DNA of 64,000 nucleotides from Nymphalis io (taxonomy: Eukaryota; Arthropoda; Insecta; Lepidoptera; Nymphalidae), in the NCBI RefSeq assembly GCF_905147045.1, contig NC_065903.1, positions 10,540,001-10,604,000 of the forward strand, in the 5' to 3' direction. Shown one piece after another: positions 22,841 to 34,914 of the stretch. The notes below the pieces were generated by a model that saw only the letters and a list, made by a program, of their open reading frames with translations, was not told the origin of the DNA and did not search any database. Within the stretch, counting starts at the first letter, position 1. Each line of letters starts with the position of its first letter. Made by a program: the position numbers and the translations under genes.

Positions 22841-24400
22841 TTTTGGGCTTTTTAATGAAGAGTTTCAATTGTAGTACGCCGTTGCTCCGCATTGTTTCGA
22901 ATAGTCTGTCAAGAGACGCTAGTTTTGTACTAATTAAATTCATACATGGATATATATATTTTAGGAGAATATTGTAATCCAATTATTCGAATACAAATGC
23001 TTCACTTCGAGGATTTTGTTTTGGAAAATCTTGGAGTGCTGTGCCCTTATTGAAACTTTTGTTAACGTTGTTTTGTCTATAATAACAGAGTACCTTGTTG
23101 TAAGATACGGTTCGGATTCCATTGTTTTATGTATTCAGAATTAATCACTATTTCATTCACAACAGATTGTTCAGTCTATTCGATGATTAGAATTTGAAAA
23201 CCAATGAGAAGATCATTGCCTCATTATAGAATCAGACTGATTTAAATATACGATATAAATATTTAAAATTTGAAAACATTTTTATATTTAAAGTTTGTTT
23301 AACATCTAAATAATGGTTGAAGATAGAGATACCAATAAATGTAGTTCAGGAAGGCGAACTCCCTCGCACGTAATACGCAAACAAAGCGGTGTTACAATTT
23401 GATACATTTAATGCTTGTAAGAAAATATAAAGCTTTAACTGATCTTCTAGCAATCTATTAACATGAAGGCGTGAAGGTTCCTTGACAACGATATGATTTA
23501 ATATTATATATCTTAATATTACATGTATTTTGTTAATTTTACTGAAATGGTTACAACGATTAATATTTTTGATATTCCGTGTACCAACAAACCACCACTT
23601 TTTGTTGGTAGGTATCGGTCAGACGTTACTGATTTAAGTTATACGAAACTGACATTATCCGCTATCGGTCTTCTTTTTGTAATTCTAAATTTAAGATTAT
23701 TTTTTATGTATAGCTTTCTCTAATATTTTACATTAATTAAATTTTTTCAAGAATTTATTTGATTCTATTTTTGAAAATTGTTCAAAAATGTAATCTCATT
23801 GTCTATAGAAATGCAATCATTTTTAAACTTTAACGCTCTCAAATTTTGTTATCTTAGACGTGGACTTCTTACCTTAAATATCTTCTTTTTCAAAGCATTT
23901 TATAATAATCAAATATTCATACAATATTAAGGTGTATAAGTTGAGGTGAACTACAATCAACTATCAATAAAACGTAATACAATCATATCGAGTAATTAAC
24001 GTTTGATAGAAATATAAATAGAATTAAAAAGAGTTATCAGTTTATTTTAAAGTATTGATATTTAAATCTGGAATTCTAAAACAAGTTACAACGCTACACC
24101 CATGTTCAAGATCATCATTTAATATTCTGTAATTTTGAGGAATATATCTTAAATTATTTGCAGTTACGTTTTTACGAAAGTAAATAATTATTATTTTTTT
24201 CTCAATCCCTTATTATCTTCAGCTCACTAAACAAAGTCCCATCCGTATCAATGACCTACATATATCTCAAAAGAACTTATTAGCAATCGAAGTAGCGATT
24301 TGAAGCAAGATTCTCTTTTCTGTTAAATTAAACGCCCGTGTCTACATCAATAAAGCTTTTGTCCGCCATATAAAATTAATCGCAATTTCCAAGTTGGTGT
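22841..24400. other. AT-rich intergenic
   Basis: No supported gene or repeat. Balanced patches at about 22860-22920 and 23330-23390 are too short to interpret. Confidence 0.4.
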
Positions 24401-24409
24401 CGTTGTTCG

Positions 24410-24500
24410 TAATTACAAACGGAAGTGCGTGACGTCACGTCCGCAGTCAATTGAGCCACTTGTTAGCCATTAGCGAGGTCAGGGTTTGCTTGGTTTGATT
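24410..24500. promoter_or_regulatory. Perfect CRE palindrome in a GC-richer patch
   Basis: TGACGTCA at 24430-24437 lies inside the 12-bp palindrome CGTGACGTCACG (24428-24439). TGACGTCA is the consensus full site for CREB/ATF-type bZIP factors. The surrounding 90 bp is GC-richer than the flanks. Function is inferred. Confidence 0.35.
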
Positions 24501-24904
24501 GTTTTATATCGTCACTCTTATTTAAACTCGATTTAATTACTCTCTTTAAATAGTAAATTATATAACTCGAAAATTCACAACGAATTATTTTATTTGTTCG
24601 TATCTTAACATTGGTAACTGTTTTGTTGTGCTGTTTAATTGTTTGACTGTTACTATGGTAACGTTAGCAGCAATAGGATCGAACTTATTGCTTTTAATTA
24701 CAAGACAGTATCGTTAAGCTGGAGGGTCGTAAATAGCAATCAAAAACATCGCTGGTATCATAAACGTCGTGCGAATTAAGTGTGTATCTTTTTAGCATGT
24801 TAATTAACTATTAATTTTGCTTGTTTTTTTTTTATAAAAATTAAAAGCAATTGCAAAGTTGTGAGGAATTACTAAGACTCTTATTTACAACTCCATTAAG
24901 CGTA

Positions 24905-25022
24905 CAGTTTATGTAAGGTGTGGGAACAGCGACTTTGACTATTTCGAAGGGGTCAGCATCGAACCTTCGACTTTTACATCGCTAGACGGTCTGTATACCA
25001 GTGCGCTATTGACGCTTCAATA
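24905..25022 (-). mobile_element. tRNA-derived SINE fragment (family D)
   Basis: On the minus strand the sequence shows TAGCGCACTGG (A-box-like), then CCGTCTAGCGATG, then AGGTTCGATGC (B-box-like) and TGACCCCTTCG. The same order occurs in the diverged copy at 41525-41640. The spacing and extra sequence fit a SINE head rather than a functional tRNA gene. Confidence 0.55.
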
Positions 25023-25029
25023 CCAATCT

Positions 25030-26285
25030 TTAAATATTTCTTTTTTTAATTTTATTTATTATGTTGTTTTATAAAACATAAAATTATATTATGTTACGTA
25101 TAATCTGTAACTGTCCCTCTGCCGCATACAATTTTTGATTTTATTCCGGCATACAGCACGCAGGCAGGCTGCTTCACGACATATTCCGATTACTGAAGAC
25201 GAGGCGAATTACAAGGACATCAAAGTACGTAAAGACGCTACAGCTTTCTTGGAAATTAATTCATTGGGTCATCTTAGTTTTGAATTTATATTATATTAAC
25301 ACTTTTCCTTTATAGTTGAACTATGTATGTATATAGTTGCAAATTTATGCAGCATTGAATCTAAGCACGCACGGCGGCATTGACCGCGCATTACGCAACT
25401 ACTTGACATCAATAAAACGCAGACATACGGACAGACAGCGGGTGAGCGACCAAGTTCAACTTGTTATGTGATATGGCATTAGTGGTGAACTGTTTGTTAA
25501 GTGTGCGTGTTTACATATTACAACGGTGTGCCTGTGTACGTATGTTGACAAGTCTCTGCTTATTGGACTTGTTGTTATTGTTATGAAAAATGTAATGTAA
25601 ATATTGTTGTTGTATGTGTAGGTACAACATATAAGTGATCTCTTTAGTAGCATTATTTTGTGTTAACAAATAATTGAATTTAAAACCCGTGTTAAAAATA
25701 TATTAATAAATAAGGCATTATATCGAAGAATTATATATGTGCTTACATCATGATAGCCGATTTGGCCGTCTGCATTCTTATAAAAAATATTGATATAAAT
25801 TCTAAAACTTAAACTATATATTGTATTTTTTTAGTGTCCGAAAAGGCCACGATATATTCAAGTAAATATCAGAAGTTTTTGTCTTATGCTAATGATTTTC
25901 GAAAAAACCTGTTCAGCAGTGCTTTATCTAGCTGTGCATTAAACCGTTCAAATATTTCCTTAATAAATTATAAAAGTAATTATATAGATTGTGATTTATG
26001 TAATATATGATAACGAATATACATTGTATCTTTTATATAGTAAACAAACTTGTATTTTGAAAAGTTAGTATATAAAATTTATGTTTTAAAAGCTTAACTA
26101 ACAGGAGACCAATTATTATAATTTACAAAGAGTAAGCACGTTACCGATTCAATTTTAATCCAACTTTGACCACTCTATATATATTTGGATCGGGTCTAAA
26201 CCATGATGTAACCATGATGGATTAAAGCGTAATGTCAAAACATAACTTAATTGTTATATTATAACTTAACTTATAACATAACTAA
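25030..26285. other. AT-rich intergenic
   Basis: A slightly GC-richer patch at about 25350-25460 (GCACGCACGGCGGCATTGAC). Otherwise AT-rich, with no feature supported. Confidence 0.4.
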
Positions 26286-26577
26286 CTGATGGTAGAGCTT
26301 TGTGCAAGCTCGTCTGGGTAGGTACCATCCACTCATCAGATGTTCTACCGCAAAACAGCAGTACTTGGTATTGTTATGTTCCGGTTTGAAGGGTGAGTGA
26401 GACAGTGTAATTACAGGCACAAGGGACACAACATCTTAGTTCCCAAGATTGGTGGCGCATTGGTGATGTAAGCGATGGTTAACATTTCTTACAACGCCAT
26501 TGTCTATGGGCGTTGGTGACCACTTACCATCAGGTGGCCCATATGCTCGTCCGCCTTCCTATTCTATATAAAAAAAT
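26286..26577 (+). mobile_element. Family B SINE-like repeat
   Basis: Full-length copy in RNA orientation: GGTAGAGCTTTGTGCAAGC, TCGTCTGGGTAGGTACCATC, GGGTGAGTGAGACAGTG, TTGGTGGCGCATTGGTGATG, CACTTACCATCAGGTGG, then CCTTCCTATTCTATATAAAA. Moderately diverged from the youngest copies. Confidence 0.9.
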
Positions 26578-26944
26578 ATATTTTATATAATTAGTGGATA
26601 AATAAATTATATAATAGGAAAACGGATAAAATCAACGATTACGTTCCGTTTCTACTGCTTATGCTAAAATATATATATATTTTTTATTTATCAAATATGT
26701 CAGTTCAAGCAAGTATTAAGTTCATATCATTTCGTCATAATTTGTCATCAATAAAGCGCGGAGATATTCAGACGTCGGTGAATGACCAGAATCAAGTTCA
26801 TATGCTATTTGATACTAATGTGCGTAACAATACTTTGTCTGTATCGTAAAAAAGTAATAAAACTTTGCATTTTCAGCTACCAGCTAATAGGAAATTCTCC
26901 TTTCTTGTAAGGATTTCGTTTTTATGTATTTATGCTTTTTTGGT

Positions 26945-27035
26945 TTTAGGCAAACGAACATATGGTAATCGTCGCCTATACAGTATCATAGTAAGAAGTA
27001 TAAAGCATCTTTAACAGCATCAATGCGCTAACAAC
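26945..27035 (-). mobile_element. Very degenerate family B fragment
   Basis: GGCAAACGAACATATGG followed by TCGCCTATACAGTATCATAG and CATCAATGCGCTAAC keeps the order of the family B poly(A)-proximal half at low similarity. Confidence 0.35.
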
Positions 27036-27087
27036 TATAGGATCGAAGATGTTTGATGAACTGGATTGGATTCAGTTCATTCCAGTG

Positions 27088-27157
27088 CCGGTTTACATTT
27101 TTCCAGTAAGCAATCCAGTACTGGACTAGATCGCTGGACTGGAATAATGTAAACCGG
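27088..27157. repeat. MITE-like inverted repeat, 20-bp arms
   Basis: CCGGTTTACATTTTTCCAGT at 27088-27107 and its reverse complement with one mismatch at 27138-27157 flank a 30-nt centre that itself contains the palindrome CCAGTACTGG. The arms are not AT-biased, so chance is unlikely. It could be the remains of a small DNA transposon or a fold-back structure. Confidence 0.6.
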
Positions 27158-28660
27158 GCATAATTCATGTAATTTCACTGGATCATACATCCGTCAAACA
27201 TAACATACCAGTGCAAAATATTGATGTTTTAGCGATAAATCTTTGCGTAACTTTATATCAAACGATGCTATCGAATGTTAACCAATTCGCCCGACGCGGA
27301 AGCTGGATAGCATAATATAATTTCTATTTATAAATGCGTAAAATGGGATCTTTTTACAGGGGGCAGACCAAATTGTAGTCAAACAAATTTAAATTTATAA
27401 CTTTCATAGTATTTAACTTAGTCTTATTATGTTTTTTTATTTAGTATATAACAGTGTTTTTAAATAGTGTTAAGTAAAAGAAACACACATACACACATAT
27501 AAACGAGGGTATAGACGCACACTTGCTTGAAATAATTTAGAATAATTAAAATCAAGATATATGTAATATTCTATTGTGTTTGTATAGGTCAGTCAGAAGT
27601 CAGTTACTTTTGACTTACGGTTGAAAGGGCTTACAAATGAAGGGATGGACTGTGCTGTTACTATGATATGTAAGAACGGTTTACAATAAACTTTTAATTT
27701 AGTTATACAATGTTCTGGCGAAGCAAAGATAACGTTCCAAACGTTATCTTTGTGGAATAAAATGTTGCCAAAATATTGTAAGCTTCACCCGCCTACCTAT
27801 TCTAAAACAAAAAAACAATTTAAAAAAAATCAAAATCATTAATACACGAAGAAATATATGCTTAATAATGATTTTGATTTGAACTATAACAGATTATACA
27901 GATAAACAATATTTTAAGTATATGCTATATTTTTTTAAACTGAGAATGATCTGTATAAAATTACAATTAAAGGAGAGAAAACTGAGCTACTTACAAATTG
28001 TTGTCGGCTGAATTCATATTACGAACTCATAGTTCATATTTATCAAAGAAAAAGAACTCTTACTGATTTTAAAAGTGCTTTCAAAATGCTTTGGTAATAT
28101 TTCAAAAATATAAAATATAATTTTAACGTGTATATTACAGTATTATATATAATATGATATTTCATAATATTATATATCTTATTTTTGTAAAAAAGCACTT
28201 TCACAAAATGCAGATGTCCGTATCTACTTTGCAGCCATCGATATTTTGGACTCACGTAATTCAAGATAACCATTTCTATAGCAAGCCATAGCTATAGTAT
28301 GGTGTAGTAGATAAATATATAATTCCCAGTCTTGTCACTATTGCCAATTTTATTTTGGTGGAGACGTTGCTTTATGATAGTAGGTGTGAAACAAAGTGAC
28401 AGTGTATCAAGTCTTTACTACACTGCTATAAAACTACCGATATCAAATCATGAAACTTCTAAACGCTACATCGCGCCTCACTTCGTAGACCTGCTCGGTG
28501 CAAATTGCAAGCGATTTGACGATGGTATAGTTTTCTTTAGTGTTCTCAAATTTATCAATATTATCTTAACTTTATTTATTTTAATTCTAAGTATTTTAAT
28601 TATATTATTTATAAAGTTTTTTAATTGTTCAAGAATAGTTTTATTTATGTACTTAAAATA
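27158..28660. other. AT-rich intergenic
   Basis: Holds a snap-back repeat at 27724-27752 (listed separately). A 109-aa plus-strand ORF at 28332-28661 has a hydrophobic tail rich in I, L and F that reflects AT-rich DNA, so I do not call it a gene. The first 180 bp of that ORF are GC-richer and could be unique or regulatory sequence. Confidence 0.4.
27724..27752. repeat. Snap-back inverted repeat, 13-bp perfect arms, 3-nt loop
   Basis: CAAAGATAACGTT (27724-27736), loop CCA, then AACGTTATCTTTG (27740-27752). Perfect pairing with a loop at the minimum size for a hairpin. Confidence 0.9.
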
Positions 28661-28676
28661 ATACACTGAATACCTT

Positions 28677-28727
28677 ATTAATACGATCATAGACGATCAT
28701 AGACGTTTTGTCTATGGTCGTATTAAT
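28677..28727. repeat. Snap-back inverted repeat with an internal tandem duplication
   Basis: ATTAATACGATCATAGAC (28677-28694) pairs with GTCTATGGTCGTATTAAT (28710-28727) with one mismatch that would be a G:U wobble in RNA. Between them the phrase GATCATAGAC is repeated, so the right arm can pair with either copy. Confidence 0.8.
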
Positions 28728-29382
28728 ATTAACAGTTTAAAATGTTTATACTGTTTCTTTTGTCATTATAATTTAAAGAAAAAATATAGTTTGCGATAAT
28801 ATTAGGAATAACGCGACATTCGATGTGACTGGCAATATATATTTGTTCGAAATTTGAATAATCGAACAGTATTTAAATATTTTCGATGACTTGTACCAAA
28901 CATGTTGTAGCGTGTTTCCTTGGCTTCCCGTGTTCACGCGACGGCATGCTTCGCCCATAAACGTATAAACGACAACATACTTATTTAATTCTTATTTCAA
29001 TAGACACAAGGGTTATAATTGCGTTAAACATTTAGCATGTATAGAATCCTATCGTGTAGAATAGACAAAAATTGTAAACGCCGGCCGGCGGTTATGACTT
29101 ATTTATGCCTTTTTATGGCTTTATTTATGTGTTGGAGTGTTTGATATGTTATTTAAAGATTGTATTTAAAGTGTTTTTGAATGAATCAACTGATTGTAGA
29201 AAAAGATAATACGATGAGTAATGTAATTTTTTAATAGTAATTAGTTGATTGGAGATGGCTGATTTTTTAATAAAGTTTAAAGCAAATACAGACAAAGGTA
29301 CAATAAACTGGATACGTCAAAACCTTTTTATCAGCATTCAAACATAAATAATATGTATGTTTGTAAACAAATGTAAATTTTA
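28728..29382. other. AT-rich intergenic
   Basis: No gene or repeat recognised. GCCGGCCGGCGG at about 29080-29091 is a lone GC spike. Confidence 0.4.
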
Positions 29383-29658
29383 CCGGTATGGCTCTGTGCA
29401 TTTTGGGAGGGTACCACACATTTATTACACCAGTTATTATGCTGACAAACAGCAGTACTTTGTACTGCTGTGTTCAGGTGTAAAAGGTGAGTTAGATTAA
29501 TTACAGACACAAGGGACAAAACATCTTAGTTCCCAAGGTTGGTGGCGCATTGGCGATATAAGCGATGGTTAACATTTCTTATAGTGCCTATGTCTATTGG
29601 TGACCCCTTACCATCAGAGGACATATGCTCGTTCGTCTACTTATACTGTATAAAAAAA
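29383..29658 (+). mobile_element. Family B SINE-like repeat, diverged
   Basis: Full-length order is kept (GGTATGGCTCTGTGCA, CAGCAGTACTTTGTACTG, AGGTTGGTGGCGCATTGGCG, CTTACCATCAGAGGACATAT) with many substitutions and small deletions; it ends at an A-rich tail. Confidence 0.8.
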
Positions 29659-29702
29659 AGTTAGCGAGAGTAGTTATAGATCTTATATTATTTTGTGTCT
29701 GT

Positions 29703-29726
29703 TATATATATATATATATATATATA
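29703..29726. repeat. (TA)n microsatellite
   Basis: Uninterrupted dinucleotide run. Similar runs occur at about 33941-33957, 47064-47086 and 61746-61760. Confidence 0.95.
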
Positions 29727-30830
29727 ATAAAATTCTAATGAGCTCGAATTATAATGCGGCTAATTCCTAATGCCAACACATTGTGACATGCCTAAACCAA
29801 ACATAGGGTCTATTTATAGGGGTTGCCTATTCGGAGGGCGTCTATTTGTCTATTTTGTATCTGACATATGTTGGATTGTATAATAGGGATAATCTGATTG
29901 TCTGCTTTGGCGCGCAAATTTACAACTAATTAATTGATTTGATCCGATACCCGGATTAAGTGAAAGTACTCGTTGTGACAAATGACTCGAGATATTAATA
30001 TCGATAATTAGACCACTTAATCATTTAAAGAAATGTATTGACTTATTTGTCTTATTAAATATAAATATCGCGTGCTATGAATGTAGAGCAGAGTTTTTAA
30101 TATAAATTATCTTACTCTTATTGGAAGAGTAAAAAGAACTTATCCATATATGATTAGGGTTGGGTTTATGGCTTAACTAATATTTTAAATGCGAAAGTTA
30201 GTTTGTGTATTTGTGTGTTTGTTGTTTTTTCACATCTTAACTACTTAACCGATCGTCATGAATATTTACATACACGTTATCAGGGGTACATAAAAGAAAC
30301 GCAATAATCGGTAATCAATATTTAAAAAAAAATTATATAAATATTGAAATATTCTTTATTCATTTTATTATAGACATGTCCAGCAGTTTGTGTTATTGAT
30401 TTTTTGATTCCCAATCTTGTTTTAATCATAATAATAATAATCAAAAGCAGGCATATTACTCAAAACAAGATTACAATATGATGATGGACAAGCGTGAATT
30501 TTGTATCTGTTGAGTTTTAGGCTGTACATATAAATTTCATTGTATTTTATTTTATTTACATACTTTTTTTATTATTTAACTGATGATAAAGAGAAAATAC
30601 AGATTTTTTAGTACGGTTTTTCTCGGCCTATGGCAGCCGGTGGTAGCTTTATATTTAATTTAATATTGTGAAATGGAAATTTAAAAGTTCATAAAAGATG
30701 TTTTAATTGTGTTTTATATTTACGATATATAATAAATGATATCGTTCAAATATATATTTGGTCATTTAACATTATATATACTTTAATGGAATTATAATAT
30801 TATAAGCAAAATTAAATAAAACAGTACAAA
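29727..30830. other. AT-rich intergenic
   Basis: About 30190-30300 holds GCGAAAGTTAGTTTGTGTAT followed by CTTAACCGATCG, the start phrase of a repeat type also hinted at near 15930 and 40870. No gene is supported. Confidence 0.4.
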
Positions 30831-30831
30831 T

Positions 30832-30975
30832 CCACCCTCTTACATTGTTGCGGTATTACAAGAGGGTAACACTAGCATATTCGTGCGTATTGACCCGTGT
30901 GAGGGTTCCCAAGGCCACGTTCAAGTTCAAGGACGGGGGGAACCTTACCCTACAGGTGGTACTCTTGTTAGGAAG
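30832..30975. repeat. GC-rich island with imperfect inverted halves, unknown element
   Basis: CACCCTCTTAC and, 14 nt later, ACAAGAGGGTAAC form an imperfect hairpin. Further on GTGAGGGTTCCC and GGGGGAACCTTAC form a second. The flanks are AT-rich. I do not recognise the family; it could be the end of a DNA transposon or a structured RNA remnant. Confidence 0.3.
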
Positions 30976-31348
30976 TTTACTTTTTGAATCTGTTGTTTTT
31001 ATACAGAATAGGTAAATAGTTGATCTTTTTATCAAATTATATGATACTTAAGGATTAAGATATATTGGTTTAAATATCTTTTGTTACATTTTTGAAGTTA
31101 AATAAAAGTCGATTATAAGTACAATGAACTTGCAACATTTTAAAGTGAAACGTTTCTGGTGAATGTTTAAATTCGGTTACTAACTAAACTACATTTTTTA
31201 TATGAGAACTAAGTTCAAATTATTTTTCAATCAGCATATTTCAATCAAACGCTTAATGTATCATTTATCCATTTCAGTCAATGTTAACGTACGAAAATCT
31301 TAAGTTACTAGAAAGTTAGAAATGTTATCGACTAAGAACTAAAGCTAT

Positions 31349-31432
31349 TATCGAAGCCGGACGTTTGCTAATCAGCAATCTTGGTTTGTAAACTCACAAG
31401 CAATAATATGGTAATTACACGTGACGATACGA
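31349..31432. repeat. Unit 1 of a diverged direct duplication
   Basis: ATTATCGAAGCCGGACGTTT, GCTAATCA, then GTTTGTAAACT and CACGTGACGATACGAC. A second unit with the same order starts at 32113. The shared phrases are too long and too ordered for chance in AT-rich DNA. Confidence 0.45.
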
Positions 31433-31480
31433 CTATTTCAATGCGATGTTATATTTATTTACGGAAAATATATACTACTA

Positions 31481-31622
31481 GCTACCGCCCGTGGCTTTAC
31501 CCGTGTGCGGGTAAGGGAGGGGCAGGTATTGGATAGCCTATGTAATAAGACAAGTTATAAACTATCTTATAATCAAATTTCATCCAAATCTGTCGAGCCG
31601 TTTTTGCGTGATTGAGTATATA
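31481..31622 (+). repeat. Interspersed repeat remnant ('CGCGGCTTCGCC' type)
   Basis: CTAGCTACCGCCCGTGGCTT then GGATAGCCTATGTAATAAG and AATCAAATTTCATCCAAATC, GTCGAGCCGTTTTTGCGTG keep the order of the copy at 19972. A 64-aa ORF across it is incidental. Confidence 0.6.
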
Positions 31623-32112
31623 AAAAAATAATATATAAATATTATATTTTATTTTTTCAGATAAATAATTGTTTTATAGAAAATATATATTGTATAAATT
31701 TCGATTGGACTTTATTATAAATAAGTTTTATTTATGTTTCATGTGACAAGTGATATGAATTGACGCAAACGAAATTGTTAGTCAGTTTATTACTTATTCT
31801 AACAAAGTTTAAAATGTCGTTTATTATTTTTATTAGTTGGATACACGTATCTTTTTCTATTCAAGATAAATTTACAAACATAATCCGAAAAGGTTTATCT
31901 CATATATAAAAAATTTAAAAAATAAATTTTAAAAAGAGAAGTGCTTAATATTCTCCAACCTGCAGATCAAGAAAGCAAGATGTTGAAATCGCAAACACAG
32001 ATTGCACCTACAAAACTCTAATATGCATGATTAAAATTTTACCTTGGCTTCCATTTAATATTTGTATCTTAACGCCTCGCAACAATATCACCGAAATTAA
32101 AGTTTATGAACA

Positions 32113-32240
32113 TTATCGGAACCGGACGTTCGTTAATCATATTGTTAGTAAACTATCAAAGGCTAGCGGGCGTGATGAACACGTGATGTTTGCAAACTTT
32201 GCTGTTGTGATGTTTGCACGTGACGATGACTATCGTTATA
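32113..32240. repeat. Unit 2 of a diverged direct duplication
   Basis: ATTATCGGAACCGGACGTTC, GTTAATCA, then GTTAGTAAACT and GCACGTGACGATGAC parallel unit 1 at 31349. An 89-aa ORF (32027-32296) overlaps it; the ORF has no domain and its first unit is not open, so coding is unlikely. Confidence 0.45.
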
Positions 32241-34250
32241 CTCGTGTTCGGGAACTTCTAGCGTTCAAGCTTATGAATCAAGACATCGAGGAATGATTTC
32301 GTTGACTTTGAAAGTGATTTTCATGTTATGTATATGTTTGTAGAGAACTTGCAACAAATAGCAAGTAAATTCGGAGAGATGTCCGAATGAAAGGCCGAAT
32401 ATTCGGTCGTATATTGTTCGAATTTTTCACGGCTTACACTCATAGTAAAACAACATTATCATAATTTTTGTTTGATAATATATTTATTTATTTTAGTTTT
32501 AATTATATAATTACTTTTAATAAGTAATTGTTAAATATATTGAAAGCTGATTTGAATAATGATCGAATATTCATTACATTAATTATAATATTATATAATA
32601 TTATATATTTAAAGTTATATCAATTAAGTTTACCAAATATTTTTGCCTCCATAGAACATGTTAAGGCTTTTTAAATTACTTTACGTTTATTTTTAATTCA
32701 TCTCATGCTGCGTGGTTGAATAAATGCTTAGAAGACCAGCATATCTGTCAAAGAATTCTAAAACATGTTTGTTCAGGAAAACGCAATAAAGTCGAATACT
32801 TCTAACCGTACTTCTTAACAAGTGTGTCAATTATTATAATATGTCGATGACATTTAGCTTTTAAAGTTGTGGAGCTGTGACAGATTAAAAAAAAAAGACA
32901 AGAAAATCTCATCTTGTCTTTGGAAAAAATGCGATGGTGTATTGTTTTGCAAATTTAACGCTCTATGGTTGTCGATTTTACAACATTACTATGGTAAAGT
33001 AATTGGGCAGTCCAGTTCGGTGGAGGCGTGAAGTTAACAGCTGATTACCGGCGTACCGTGAAGCGGAACATTGCTACACTAATCTACATAAACCGATTTG
33101 TGCCCTAACCACATAGCGGTCTAACTGTACAAGTTAATAAAAATATGTTCAAGACAAGAATAAGTATATGTATAACAGGTATGTAAGCTTTATTCAAGTG
33201 CGGTGAAAATACGAGTACATAACATGACATATGCCCGAATACATGCCCATATTAGATCCATATCTCTATATTTATGACTTTAATTATTTTATTTTTTAAT
33301 AAAATATAAATTTTAACAATTTGTTCATTCCTTTGGTTTCATTTACACGAGTAAAGTAATATTTAATGTAATAAGTTTTATACAAGCTGTTGTATTCCCT
33401 AAAAAACCAATAATTTTGACGGCCGCGAGTTTGATACCCGTTCGGTGAAAGGTAAATATTGAAAGTACAATCGCAAAGTTTTTACTTTTCAAAATTATTG
33501 ATATTCAATCTGTACTGAGATAATACTTCAGATTAAGATTATATAATATTTTCTTCTCGAATAGAAAAAATACATTTAACAAATATATGTTAATCCATGA
33601 ACATATAATTAAAATATAAATGCTTATAATGGATCCTTTACATACCTGGGATATTTCTATTTAATAATAATTAATTTATACGTTATTTTGTGTATATATA
33701 TTGCTCTATCGTATGCGTCTACCTATTATTTATCTGAATGGTTTTTTTTCCTTTGACAACGTGCTGGAAGGAAATCTCTCTAAGAAATAAGCATGCCCCT
33801 TACTTTCAGTTATATTTTGTCATTTTCATCTGTTATTTTACTGGTACTTTATAAATTAAGCGTTATATAAATAAGAATTCTATAAATACTTGTCGGTAAA
33901 CTACTCTATAGAAAAACTAGTATGTAGCAAATATACATATCATATATATATATATATAAATAAAATGTTATATTGTTAAAATAAAAATGTATTATAATTG
34001 ATATTAATTAACAACGGTATATAATTATAAATGTTTTTTAATTGTCTTACGATAACAAAACGGACACGATAAGAAATGCCATATATTCAATTTACGACGA
34101 TGAAATTATAATCAGTGAGAATATTTAAAAGTTATAAATAAAAATAAAAAATAAAAACAATAAAAAATTCTACTCCTATAAACATTCACAGTAACGAAGC
34201 AAAGAATATGTTATAAGACATTTTTTAATAATAATAACGATTGAAAATAT
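32241..34250. other. AT-rich intergenic
   Basis: Contains a 10-bp hairpin at 32894-32921 (AAAGACAAGA and its complement, 8-nt loop), a GC-richer patch at about 33005-33120 (GGAGGCGTGAAG, CAGCTGATTACCGGCG), a (TA)n run near 33945 and AT-rich sequence. No gene is supported. Confidence 0.4.
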
Positions 34251-34445
34251 TATAAAGCCGAAAATTAGTCAAAGTCAAAGAACAGACGTGCGCAAAAGTG
34301 CACATTATCTAGATTCTAGCGACCTTGACCTTTACGTCGGGATGCACCGCATTTGCATATAAACGCACCCGACGGCTATGCGATTATCACGAACTGGTTC
34401 CTATAAACTACGCGACGCAACTGGTTCTACCAGTGAACGTCTTGT
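34250..34445. promoter_or_regulatory. Candidate enhancer with FTZ-F1/ERR-type and POU octamer sites
   Basis: On the minus strand 34320-34328 reads TCAAGGTCG, which fits the YCAAGGYCR site of FTZ-F1-type nuclear receptors, with an AGGTCA half-site overlapping it. ATTTGCAT at 34351-34358 is a perfect POU-domain octamer. Both sit in a GC-richer, non-repetitive block bounded by AT-rich DNA. Sites are seen; function is inferred. Confidence 0.35.
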
Positions 34446-34914
34446 GGAAAAGTGATAGCGTATACGTATGGTAACAACGTGTTTTTACAAAAGATTTAGA
34501 ATTGTTTTTTAAGGTTCCTTATATGTTCGTTACGGCTTGCTTATAATTGTGGGTTCTTTATGATGTTCGGTTTTAATATTTTAGGCAAAGGATACATATG
34601 CAAATAAAATTTTCTTAATGGCTATTAAAACGTTAAATCTAAAGCTTTAATATATATTATATGTGATTCAGGTATTTGTAGGTTGCACTTACATATTCCG
34701 TGAAAATAATGTATTCGTAAAGCCTTCTTACTCAACAAATCAATAGAAGTGTTATTTTGAATGTCTATTCTTTATCGTTAAATATAATTTTGCGTATCTT
34801 GTATCTATTTGTATATTTTGCATATTTGTAATGTATCTATGTCATTAGGATTATTATTATTATTAATTTTATAAAATTGATTTGGTCAAAATCGAATTCA
34901 CCTCATTAAAAAAA

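Noticed and set aside
28332..28661. 109-aa ORF with a hydrophobic C-terminal half
   Set aside because: The hydrophobic stretch is the I/L/F composition expected of AT-rich DNA; no domain or gene context.
32027..32296. 89-aa ORF with mixed composition
   Set aside because: It overlaps a duplicated non-coding module whose other copy is not open in any matching frame.
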